Source of the DNA: CAWEBF01 sp963807235
GTDB taxonomy: Bacteria > Acidobacteriota > Vicinamibacteria > Vicinamibacterales > UBA2999
Direction: 5' to 3'
Assembly: GCA_963807235.1 (NCBI GenBank)
Contig: CAWEBF010000015.1
Location: 1 to 64,000 of the forward strand
DNA: 64,000 nucleotides
Under the pieces are notes generated by a model that searched no databases, was not told the DNA's origin, and saw only the letters and a program-made list of their open reading frames with translations. Below, one piece after another: positions 45,768-53,821 of the stretch (its first letter is position 1; every line of letters starts with the position of its first letter). The position numbers and the translations under genes are program-made.

Positions 45768-47057
45768 TCAGCGCACACGCTGGCGCTGGCGCGCCGCCTT
45801 GAGCGACACGCCGAAATAGACGCTGGCGCCCCGTCCTGGCTCGCCCCAGGCCACGTCCATCCGGATCACGTCGACAAACGGCACCAGGAACCGGACTCCG
45901 ACGCCATAGCCGTCGATGGCCGACTCCCCCTCCCGATCGCCGTCGCCGTCGGCAGCCACGCCCAGGTCCGCGAAACCCACGACCTGCAGCCCCGCATACA
46001 GGTTCAGGCCGGCGACGGAGAATGCGCGGACGGGTTGGGCGACGTAGGTGTATTCGAGACTGCCAATGAACTGGTTGCGGCCTTGCCGGGAACCCAGGCT
46101 CCAGCCGCGCACGCTGTTGCCCCCGCCGAGCGCGAACTGCAGGTAGGTCGGCAGACCAGCGCCCACCTCGCCGGTCTGAAAAGTGGCCAGCGAGAACAGC
46201 CCGAGTCCATGACGTTCGGACAGGCGCTGGAACCTGCGCCCATCGAGGATGAACGTCCAGGAGTTTGCGTCGCCGAACAGGCGGGCCACCTCGACTTCGG
46301 CCCAGGTTCCGGCGCGCGGATTGGTGGACGAATCCAACGTGTCGAGCGTGAGGAACGCGCCGGCCGTGGGGATCAGGTCCTTGCCGTCGCCGGAGAGCGA
46401 CGCGTCGGCCGAGCCGGTGTCGATCGCCAGGATGTCGCCGGTCACGCCGGTCCTCAGGCCGTGTTTCCAGTTGCGAGCGAAGCGCGCGTCGACCGTTGTG
46501 GTCGTCTCATCGAACTCGTAGATGGCGTTCCGTCGCTGCGTATAGCCGAACCCGACATGCCGGGTCCAGCTGCCCGGCGTGATCGTGGTCGCATCCACGG
46601 TGGCACTGACGGCGGTCTCGCCACCGAAACGGACGGCCACACCCGACTGCGTTTCCCGTCCCAGGAGGTTGATCCCGCGCAGGCCGGGGCCGATGCTGAC
46701 GCCGTTCTCGTCCGTGACGCGAATGAGGATGATCGGCAGCAGCCGCAGGGTTTCGGTCGCCGTGACCTGGAGAATCACGCCATCGTTCTCGAGCCGCGGC
46801 TCGAAGAGCACTGACGTGAATAGCCTCAGCTCATCGAGCCGGCGCTGGTCCGCGGCCAGCGTCACGCGACGAAACGCTTCGCCCGGCCGCGTCGCCAGGT
46901 TCCGCTCGATCACGTCTGGCGACAGACGACGCAGACCGGCGACGCGGATCTCCCGAACGATCCGCCCTTCCAGCGGGTCTGCCGGCTGACCAAACGCCGT
47001 CTGCGGCAACCCACCGCACACGACGCCAATCAGCAGGCAGATGCCCCCCCTGGTCAC
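45768..47057 (-). CDS. Omp85/BamA-family outer-membrane protein (POTRA plus barrel)
   Basis: 429 residues from the GTG at 47055-47057. The signal peptide is TRGGICLLIGVVCGGLPQTAFGQ. One POTRA domain follows (GRIVREIRVAGLRRLSPDVIERNLATRPGEAFRR, then ADQRRLDELRLFTSVLFEP). The barrel carries the Omp85 hallmarks GGGNSVRGWSLGSRQGRNQ and, near the end, GYGVGVRFLVPFVDVIRMDVAWGEPGRG. The C-terminal KAARQRQRVR lacks the usual final Phe, which is a little odd. Length and one POTRA point to a TamA- or FhaC-like protein, not to BamA itself. It sits just downstream of the gene at 47084, same strand. Confidence 0.85.
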   Translation of the reverse strand: MTRGGICLLIGVVCGGLPQTAFGQPADPLEGRIVREIRVAGLRRLSPDVIERNLATRPGEAFRRVTLAADQRRLDELRLFTSVLFEPRLENDGVILQVTATETLRLLPIILIRVTDENGVSIGPGLRGINLLGRETQSGVAVRFGGETAVSATVDATTITPGSWTRHVGFGYTQRRNAIYEFDETTTTVDARFARNWKHGLRTGVTGDILAIDTGSADASLSGDGKDLIPTAGAFLTLDTLDSSTNPRAGTWAEVEVARLFGDANSWTFILDGRRFQRLSERHGLGLFSLATFQTGEVGAGLPTYLQFALGGGNSVRGWSLGSRQGRNQFIGSLEYTYVAQPVRAFSVAGLNLYAGLQVVGFADLGVAADGDGDREGESAIDGYGVGVRFLVPFVDVIRMDVAWGEPGRGASVYFGVSLKAARQRQRVR

Positions 47058-47083
47058 GGCCGTTACCGCCTACACGGGCCGGC

Positions 47084-47634
47084 TTATTTCTTGGGGGATC
47101 AACCGAGAGCAGAAGCGCGTCGGTCCAGGTCATGTCGAGCTGATCCCCGACTTTCAGCTGCGCGAACGCCTTCTTGTCGGTCGCCCGGCGGCTGGACACG
47201 TAGCCGTTCGGACCCCTGACGGTGACTGACGACGTCTTGGGGTCGAGCGCTGTCACGGTCACGGTGATGGTTCGCTGCATGGCGGCTGTCCCGCCGACCT
47301 TCTCCGTGGTCCGCGTGAGCGCGGCCGAGTCCACGTCCACGGCCGGCTCGCCCGGCTTCTTGAGCCGTACTACGACGTTCTCGTAGTAGCGAGCGGTGAT
47401 CTTGTCACCGACCTTGAGCTCCGAGAACCGCGTGAGCCCGGAAGGAGCCTGCAGGGTCTCGTAGATGCCCTTTTCGTCCTTGACCGTCATGGTCCGAGTG
47501 CTCTGCTCGATCGCCTCCACCGTGAAGGTCTTGGTGATGGATTCGCCCTCGAGCGTCTTGCTCTGCGCGCCGGCCGTGCCGGCCGCGCACAGCGTTATCG
47601 AAGCTGCCAGAGCCATCGTGCTGAAAATCTTCAT
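47084..47634 (-). CDS. small exported protein, stop codon lost by a C-run indel
   Basis: The ATG at 47634 gives the signal peptide MKIFSTMALAASITLCAAGTAGAQ. The mature part is beta-rich and duplicated: TKTFTVEAIEQSTRTMTVKDEKG, KVGDKITARYYENVVVRLKKPGE, then ITVTVTALDPKTSSVTVRGPNGYVS and AFAQLKVGDQLDMTWTDALLLSVDPP. In the given sequence the frame runs on to 46831 through an Arg/Gly-rich tail that lies on top of the Omp85 gene. One extra C in the run at about 47093-47097 would give DPPKK and a stop at 47084, which I take as the true end. A small OB-like exported domain is plausible. Probably cotranscribed with the Omp85 gene. Confidence 0.65.
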
Positions 47635-47943
47635 GCGTATCTCCTTGTCGTTGTCGTTTCGGTCCGATTCATTGCCCCGCCGAACCTGCACGCCGTATCG
47701 GTGCGTTCCAGTATCGGGAGGGCTGCAAGACCCGGACCCGTTCGGAATCGCCTGCCGCTTCGAGATCGCCCTGCGGATGCCGGCTCGTTGCGCTCGCTCC
47801 TAGCCGACGGAGAGCGCGCTCACGGCATGTCGTGAGTGCGTGGGCCAGGCGATCCCAGTCGGCTGGAAAAGCCGCCAAAGCCTCGCGGCGCTGCTCAGGT
47901 CAAGGAATGGCCGGGTGGCCCAGGTCTTGCCCTGCCTCACCTC
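47635..47943. other. divergent intergenic region
   Basis: Holds the promoters of the leftward exported gene and the rightward MltF-like gene. Weak open frames cross it, but none has a plausible start or family. No repeat or clear hexamer pair is seen. Confidence 0.4.
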
Positions 47944-49454
47944 ATGTCACTGTCACGCGCGTTTCCGCTGATCATGGGGCTGCTGACGATCGGCGCGTGC
48001 TCGACCCAGCCGCCCGAGGCGGCGACGTCATCAGCTGCGGCGCCCGACGACGACGGCGCACCCATTCCGCCAACGGCCTCGCCCTACGACGCCCTGCCGG
48101 AAGCCGTGCGGCTGGAGTTGGACAAGGCGTTCACCGGCGACCTCGACGGGATGATCAAGCGCCGCGCGATTCGCGTCGGAGTGACCTTCAACCGCACGCA
48201 CTATTTCATCGACAAGGGCCAGGAGCGTGGGCTGACCTTCGAGTCACTGAAGCTGTTCGAGAACGACCTCAACACCGAGCTGAAAACCGGCAACCTCAAG
48301 GTGCACGTCGTGATCGTGCCGATGCCACGCGAACAGCTGTACCCGGCGCTGACGGGAGGCAAGATCGACATGGTGGCGGCAATGGTGACCGTGACGCCAG
48401 AGCGGGAGAAGCTTGCCGCCTTCTCGGTTCCCACCCGCACCAACGTCAGCCAAGTCCTGGTCACGGGACCGGGAGCGCCGCCGATTGCCACCGTGGACGA
48501 TCTGGCCGGCCGGGAGGTGTTCGTCCGCAAGTCGAGCATCTACGCCGAAACTCTGGCCAAGCTGAACGAGCAGCTGAAGGCTCGCAACAAGCTGCCCGTG
48601 GTCATCAAGGCGGCCCCCGAAGTCTTCGAGGACGACGACCTGCTGGAGATGGTCAACGCCGGCCTGGTCGAGATGACCGTGGTGGACGACTATCTGGCCG
48701 AGTTCTGGAGCAAGGTGTTCAGCGACCTGACCGTTCACCGTGATGTCGTGCTGCGATCCGGCGGCAACCTGGCCGTCGCCATGCGCAAGGAGAGTCCCCA
48801 GCTCCTGCAATTGGTCAACACGTGGATCACGAAACACGGAAAAGGCGACGGGTTCAGAACACCGTCGAGCGCCGCTATCTCAGCGACGTCAAGTACGCCA
48901 AAAATGCCGTCGCGGCGGCGGAGCGCAGGAAGCTGCAGGGGGTGATCGATCTGTTCAGGAAGTACGGAAAGCAGTACAACGTCGACTTCCTGCTGATGGC
49001 GGCGCAGGGGTACCAGGAATCCACGCTCGATCACAACGTCAGGAGCCCCGTTGGCGCGATTGGCGTGATGCAGGTGATGCCTGCGACCGGCAAGGAGCTC
49101 AACGTCGGTAACATCTCGGAGATCGAGCCCAACATCCACGCCGGGGTGAAGTACATGCGGTTCATGGTCGACCGCTACTACGCCAACGAGCCCATGGACA
49201 ACTTGAACAAGGCGCTGATGACGTTTGCTTCCTACAACGCCGGTCCGGGCCGTGTCCGGCAGCTGCGGCGCGAGGCGGAAAAGCGGGGCCTCAATCCAAA
49301 TGTGTGGTTCGGGAACGTGGAACGCGTGGCCTCGGAGCGGATTGGCCGCGAGACGGTCACCTACGTGGCCAACATCTACAAGTACGACATCACCTACATC
49401 CTGCTCGCCGAGCAGGAAGAGCAGCGGGCGGCCGCCAGGAAGCAGGTCCAATAA
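47944..49454 (+). CDS. mltF-like: MltF-like lytic transglycosylase lipoprotein (one frameshift)
   Basis: About 503 residues. The start at 47944 gives a lipoprotein signal (MSLSRAFPLIMGLLTIGAC, lipobox IGAC). Residues 65-300 are a type 3 solute-binding domain (RRAIRVGVTFNRTHYFIDKGQERGLTFE, then ALTGGKIDMVAAMVTVTPER). The frame changes near 48855; QNTVERRYLSDVKYAKNAV continues in the next one. The C-terminal SLT domain has the catalytic Glu in QGYQESTLD, then GAIGVMQVMPATG and FASYNAGPGRVRQLRREAEKRG. This is the domain order of MltF: a sensor for muropeptides followed by a peptidoglycan-cleaving domain. It acts in the periplasm. The genes up to 51127 follow closely and may share its transcript. 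Confidence 0.85.
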
Positions 49455-49457
49455 GCT

Positions 49458-49970
49458 ATGACGATGCGAATCACGCACCCCGTGCTGCTCCTGGCTTCCG
49501 TCCTGCTCGTCACTGGCCCGCTCGTGGTGGCCGGGCAACCCAAGTACGAGGTACGGGTCAACACAATGAAGGCGGCGGAACTGGCAAAGGCGAAGACCTA
49601 CCAGTGGACCACCGGCAACGCGGCATTCAACAAGAAAGCCGACGCCCTGATCATCGCCGCCGTGGACCGCGAACTGGCCGCGCGCGGCCTGGCCAAGATC
49701 ATCTCCGGGCCGAGCGATCTGACGGTCAGCTACGCCTCGGTTACCCGCACTGACGCGGACGTGAAGGCGAATGCTTCGAAGGACGGCGCGCTCCCCGGGC
49801 TTCAAGTCGGCACGCTTGTCGTGGACCTCAAAGACGCCAAGAACCAGCAGCTGGTCTTTCGCGTGCGGACGGACACGCCGATCCAGAACGATTCCGCGAC
49901 GCTCGAGCCCACGATCAATGCAGCCGTGACCGCAATTTTCGGGAAATACCCCACTCCGTCGAAGCGCTGA
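49458..49970 (+). CDS. DUF4136 exported protein
   Basis: 170 residues, three bases after the MltF-like stop. Signal peptide HPVLLLASVLLVTGPLVVAGQ. The DUF4136 pattern follows: KAAELAKAKTYQWTTGNAAFNKKADALIIAAVDRELAARGLAKI, then SDLTVSYASVTRTD, VGTLVVDLKDAKNQQLVFRV and a closing helix INAAVTAIFGKYP. The family consists of small envelope proteins of unknown function, often several per genome. The window has two more (56166 and 60539). Tight spacing to the transglycosylase suggests an operon and an envelope role. Confidence 0.85.
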   Translation: MTMRITHPVLLLASVLLVTGPLVVAGQPKYEVRVNTMKAAELAKAKTYQWTTGNAAFNKKADALIIAAVDRELAARGLAKIISGPSDLTVSYASVTRTDADVKANASKDGALPGLQVGTLVVDLKDAKNQQLVFRVRTDTPIQNDSATLEPTINAAVTAIFGKYPTPSKR

Positions 49971-49997
49971 CCACATAGCGATGAAAGGGACCATGCG

Positions 49998-50528
49998 ATG
50001 AAGACCTGCTGGAGAGTCGTTGGAGTGGCGTCGCTGCTGATGGCGGCAGCCGCCTGTGCCGCGGCGCCGCGGAGAGGACAGATACCCCTCGGCGACATCG
50101 AGACGGGCGCTGGCACCAGCACTGCGGCGCGCAAGTTCCTCGAGGGTCGTTGGGCCCTCGAGTCGTTCGAGATTCGTCCCGCCAGCGGGGGCGCGCCGGT
50201 GGCGCTCAAGGGCTCCGGTGTCCTGACCTACGACGACTTCGGCAACATGCGGATGGAGATCCGGGCCGACCAGGCATCGGCCGACGTGCTGCGGGCCGCG
50301 GGTGTGAACATCCGTGACGGCGTCATCTCGAGCGACGGGCGCACCGCGTTCGACATGCAAAATAAGACACTCACCTACTTCCTGGAAGGCCAGCCAGCCA
50401 CAGGCCAGGGCCCGCTCGCGATGAATCGGCCACGGCACTGGGAAGTGACCGACAATCAGCTCACACTGACGACGCGCGACGACAGTGGCGCGCCGATGTC
50501 GATCAGCCGGTGGAAGCGAACCCCGTAA
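49998..50528 (+). CDS. small lipocalin-like lipoprotein
   Basis: 176 residues. The signal ends in LLMAAAACAAAP, and the Cys would be lipidated. The domain ARKFLEGRWALESFEIRPASGGAPVALKGSGVLTYDDFGNMRMEIR, then RHWEVTDNQLTLTTRDDSGAPMSISRWKR, has the layout of small lipocalin-like/DUF1794-type barrels that begin with a GRW motif. No ligand can be inferred. It is 27 bases after the DUF4136 gene on the same strand and 17 bases before the next one. Confidence 0.75.
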   Translation: MKTCWRVVGVASLLMAAAACAAAPRRGQIPLGDIETGAGTSTAARKFLEGRWALESFEIRPASGGAPVALKGSGVLTYDDFGNMRMEIRADQASADVLRAAGVNIRDGVISSDGRTAFDMQNKTLTYFLEGQPATGQGPLAMNRPRHWEVTDNQLTLTTRDDSGAPMSISRWKRTP

Positions 50529-50545
50529 CCGGACAAGGAGACGCC

Positions 50546-51127
50546 GTGCGCACAGCCACAGTCCTGATGACCGTCCTGCTCCTTGGCGCCTCCACCCAGG
50601 CCTGGGCGCAGGCAGCCAGCCCCGCGACCCGCACCCCCGAGGTCTTCACCGCCACGGCACAGGCGAAGAACGCCACCGGCGCCGTCTCGGGCGTGTTGGA
50701 GGTCCGCGTCACCCGCTACACACCGGACTTCGATCGCAAGGTCGTGGAAGAGGCGCTCCGTCTGGGTGGCTACCCGCGCTTCGTCACGACGCTTCGGAAT
50801 GCGCCCGATGTCGGCCAGCTGGTGCTCGGCGCGGGCCAGCCGTACACGATCCGCTACGCGCGCGAGAAGGTCGAGGGCGGCGGCCGGACCATCGTCCTGG
50901 TCACCGACCGGCCCGTGCTCTTCCTCGGCTCCTCCAAGGCCGAGGCCAAGCCGCGCGCCGGATACGAAGTGGCCGTGGTCGAGATTCAGGTGGACGGAAC
51001 CGGGCGAGGGAAAGGCAGAATGGCGGCGGCAGCGCGCGTCCGCCCGGATGGCGACGGCGGCGTGCTGCTGGACGACTACGCCGAGCAGCCGATCGAGCTG
51101 GTCAACGTCACGCGAAAGCCCGCGTAG
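50546..51127 (+). CDS. exported protein, paralogue of the gene at 31486
   Basis: 193 residues from the GTG at 50546, with AAGGAG six bases upstream; the frame stays open to 50510 but adds nothing sensible. Signal peptide RTATVLMTVLLLGASTQAWAQ. The core YTIRYAREKVEGGGRTIVLVTDRPVLFLG matches YETPLPEGGRRVVLVTDRPIS of the protein at 31486-32079, and both have a closing beta strand (EQPIELVNVTRK here). No named family. Last gene of the rightward run from 47944; it converges on the barrel gene at 51152. Confidence 0.7.
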   Translation: MRTATVLMTVLLLGASTQAWAQAASPATRTPEVFTATAQAKNATGAVSGVLEVRVTRYTPDFDRKVVEEALRLGGYPRFVTTLRNAPDVGQLVLGAGQPYTIRYAREKVEGGGRTIVLVTDRPVLFLGSSKAEAKPRAGYEVAVVEIQVDGTGRGKGRMAAAARVRPDGDGGVLLDDYAEQPIELVNVTRKPA

Positions 51128-51151
51128 CCGTCAACCGACGGGACCGACGCG

Positions 51152-51776
51152 TCACGGGAACGCGACGACGATCCCGGCGCTGAACTCGATTTGCCACAGG
51201 ATGTCGGCGTCGAGGCCGACCAGGCAGACGCCGGTCGTGCAGGCAACCAGCGGCGCATCCAGGTCCGCGAACGTGGCGAACACCCGCCCGTCGAGCCGCA
51301 CGCCGACATGGCGCAGCGGCATCAGCTTCACCCCAGCGCCCGCCGCCCAGCGTGACACGAAGTTCGGCGTCCCCCTCGGCCGCGTAGCGCGTCAGGCCCA
51401 CCAGGCCGGTCAGGAACGGACGCGCTCGCTGGCCCGTCCCCAGTTCCTGCAGGCCGCCGCCCTGCCAGTGATCGACCGTGATCCGCCAGCGCGTCGGCGG
51501 AGCGAACAATCCGCCCGGGACGGTCACCCGCGCCTCCTGATGTGTGACCAGCGCCTCGGCGAAGAGGCCCGGCGTCCTGACCTTCACGTTCACCAGGGCA
51601 CCCACGGCGCGCGTGCCGTCGAGATCGACTGGCTGCCCTATGACGCGCTCGAAGACGTCGCCGCCGAAACGGTGGCCCACAAACGGCGTCACCTCGACCG
51701 TCTGCGCATGGCTGGTCCACGGGCAGCACAACAGCCAACCGGCGGCACCGAGCCCGGCCAGACACTTCGTCGGCAT
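51152..51776 (-). CDS. outer-membrane beta-barrel protein (one frameshift)
   Basis: About 208 residues. The start at 51776 gives the signal peptide MPTKCLAGLGAAGWLLCCPWTSHAQ. Then come strands VEVTPFVGHRFGGDVFERVIG, GALVNVKVRTPGLFAEALVT and FLTGLVGLTRYAAEGDAELRVTL. Near 51345 the frame changes, and the remaining strands are WAAGAGVKLMPLRHVGVRLDGRVFATF and ILWQIEFSAGIVVAFP. The gene is ten bases downstream of the gene at 51786 and ends the leftward run that starts at 55964. Function unknown, probably a small barrel. Confidence 0.65.
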
Positions 51777-51785
51777 CCCACGAGC

Positions 51786-52424
51786 CTAACGAGGCTGGCG
51801 CCTGGCCAACCCCTGCTTCTGCATCTCCTCCACCGACGCCTTCACCAGCTCGTCGACGAACGCGCGCAGATCGCGCGGGTTCCTGGTTTCGGTCACGGCC
51901 GCCCACATCAACTGGTTGCGCGGCACGCTGTAGATCGTGGTCTCCACCACGACCAGCGTTTCCCGCTCCACGCCGCCGGGCACGTACACGGCGCCCCAGC
52001 CGTAGCCGTAGTAGCCCCACAGGGTGCCGTAGTTCGCACCGACCCAGGTATCCGGTGTGTACACCTGCCGCGTGTCGGCGCTCACGGGCCGCACCACGAC
52101 GATGCCTTCCACCATCGCTTTCTCGAACCAGGGCTTCGCGGTCTCCGCGCTCCGCAGCTCCTCTTTGGGCGCGATGCGGTAGGTGGCGACCCCTTGCATC
52201 CCACGGGCGCTCAACTCGCGCGCCAGCGACTCCTCGCCGGCGACACGCAACGAGTCGTCGTTGGAGATGACCAGCGCGGCCACCTTCTTGCCGGCGAAGC
52301 TCACCGAGCCGGCGTCCAGCGATTTGAAGGTCGAGGTGAACCGGACGGCGGCTGACAGGGCGCCGATCGCCAGCGTGGCGATCGTGACGGCTGTCAGTGC
52401 GGTGAAATTGAAGTTACGCTGCAT
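51786..52424 (-). CDS. exported protein of unknown function
   Basis: 212 residues. The N-terminus NFNFTALTAVTIATLAIGALSAA is a signal peptide or anchor. The mature part begins FTSTFKSLDAGSVSFAGKKVAALVISNDDSLRVAGEESLARELSARG and continues with KAMVEGIVVVRPVSADTR, a Tyr/Gly stretch (NYGTLWGYYGYGWGAVYVPGG) and TTIYSVPRNQLMWAAVTETRNPRD. This order is close to DUF4136-like envelope proteins, but I would not assign the domain. It lies seven bases downstream of the translocase gene, so it is probably cotranscribed with it. Confidence 0.65.
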   Translation of the reverse strand: MQRNFNFTALTAVTIATLAIGALSAAVRFTSTFKSLDAGSVSFAGKKVAALVISNDDSLRVAGEESLARELSARGMQGVATYRIAPKEELRSAETAKPWFEKAMVEGIVVVRPVSADTRQVYTPDTWVGANYGTLWGYYGYGWGAVYVPGGVERETLVVVETTIYSVPRNQLMWAAVTETRNPRDLRAFVDELVKASVEEMQKQGLARRQPR

Positions 52425-52430
52425 GACGCA

Positions 52431-53817
52431 TCATCTCCCTTTTGCCGGCACTGGCGGCGCCAGCCCCGGAATCCCCTGCCCCGTCGCACCAGCCATCGCC
52501 GGAGCGGTGCCCGAAGTGCTCAGCGCGTTGTAGTACCGGCCGACACGCCAGGCGAGCGTCGCGAAGACCACGACCAGCACGGCGTTCACCAGCGCGAACC
52601 CGCGCGGCTGCAGCGCGAAGGCCGTGCCCACGAAGACCAGCGCCGCCGACAGCACGTCTCCTATCCGGACGAAGAACGAGTCGATCGCCTGCTTCCCGCT
52701 GAACTTCTGCTCGTAGGTACAGGGCAGGAACAGCATGTTGCGCACGGTGTTGTTCAGCGAGTAGTCGGTCGAGTTCTCGGCCACCTTGGCCGCCAGCACC
52801 GCATAGAGGGTCGGGGCGAACACCAGGATGTTGTAGGCCCCAAACGACAGCGCCGGCAGGACCATCACGGCCCAGGACACACCCCAGTGCTTCACGATGC
52901 GCGAGACCACGAACAGCTGCAGCACGAGGCTGGCAACGTTCACCAGCGCGAAGTACTTGGCGTAGAAATCGCCGATCAGCTGGCCTTCGCTGAGCCCGTT
53001 GCGCTGGCCGGCAGCAATCATCGCTACCGCGGTGTCCTTGACGATGCTGCCCAGGATGTACTCACCGGTCGTATTGATCCAGTTCAGCATCATCAGCATC
53101 AACCCGATCAGCAGCAGGTAGCGCGTCTTGAACACCATGGCGAAGGCGTTGGCGCTCACGGCGGCCTTGGCCTTCCTGGGGGCGGGCTGGACGGCGGCCG
53201 CGTTCGGCGCGGTCGATGTGGTTGGTGAGCAGCAGCTGCGCGCCCAGCGACTGCGGCTCCCAGCAGCATGAGCTGCAGCACGCCGAAGGGCTCGATCAGG
53301 CGATCGGCCACGATGGCCCCGGCCACCGCGCCGAGCGATGCGCCGAAGCCGACGATCGCGAACAGGCGCTCGCCTTCTTCCCTCGAGTAGATGTCGTTGG
53401 CGAACGACCAGAACTGCGCCACGACCATCAGGTTGAAGATGCCGATCCAGATGAAGAAAATCATCCCGAGCGGGATGCCGAACTGCGCCAGCACGTAGAA
53501 GACCGGTGGACAGACGATGAAGAAGACCGTCACCACGTTGATCAGCTTCATGCGCGGAAACGCGGCGACCAGGCGCCCGTAGAACGGCACGACGAACGCC
53601 AGCAGCACCACCTGTCCCGCCGACAGATAGCTCTTGAGCTCCGCCGTGCCCTCGCCGAGGATCAGCGCCTCGCGTACCGTCTTCAGAACGTAGTACGCCA
53701 GCAGGATCAGGAACACGTTCAAGGCGAGCAGGATCGCCGTCCTGCCTCCCCCGGCCGCACTTCGGTAAACAAGTTCAGGAAGCGCTCGACGCCGGACGAT
53801 CGGGGCTGTTCGCTCAT
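52431..53817 (-). CDS. Npt1/Npt2-type nucleotide (ATP/ADP) translocase-like membrane protein (frameshifted)
   Basis: About 460 residues from the ATG at 53817 (MSEQPRSSGVERFLNLFTEVRPGE). Frame changes lie near 53745, 53250 and 53165. Joined, it has about 12 membrane helices with the family blocks LNVFLILLAYYVLKTVREALIL, FYGRLVAAFPRMKLINVVTVFF, WSFANDIYSREEGERLFAIVGFGASLGAVAGA, LLLIGLMLMMLNWINTTGEYIL and TDYSLNNTVRNMLFLPCTYEQKFSGKQAIDSFFVRIGDVLSA. That last block is diagnostic for NTP/NDP exchange transporters. These are best known from intracellular bacteria and plastids, but homologues occur in free-living bacteria, where the substrate is unclear. It starts four bases after the symporter gene, in one operon. 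Confidence 0.8.
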
Positions 53818-53821
53818 GCTC

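Noticed and set aside
48735..50438. Leftward 567-residue ORF
   Set aside because: Antisense to the lytic transglycosylase, DUF4136 and lipocalin-like genes, all of which have signal peptides and family motifs.
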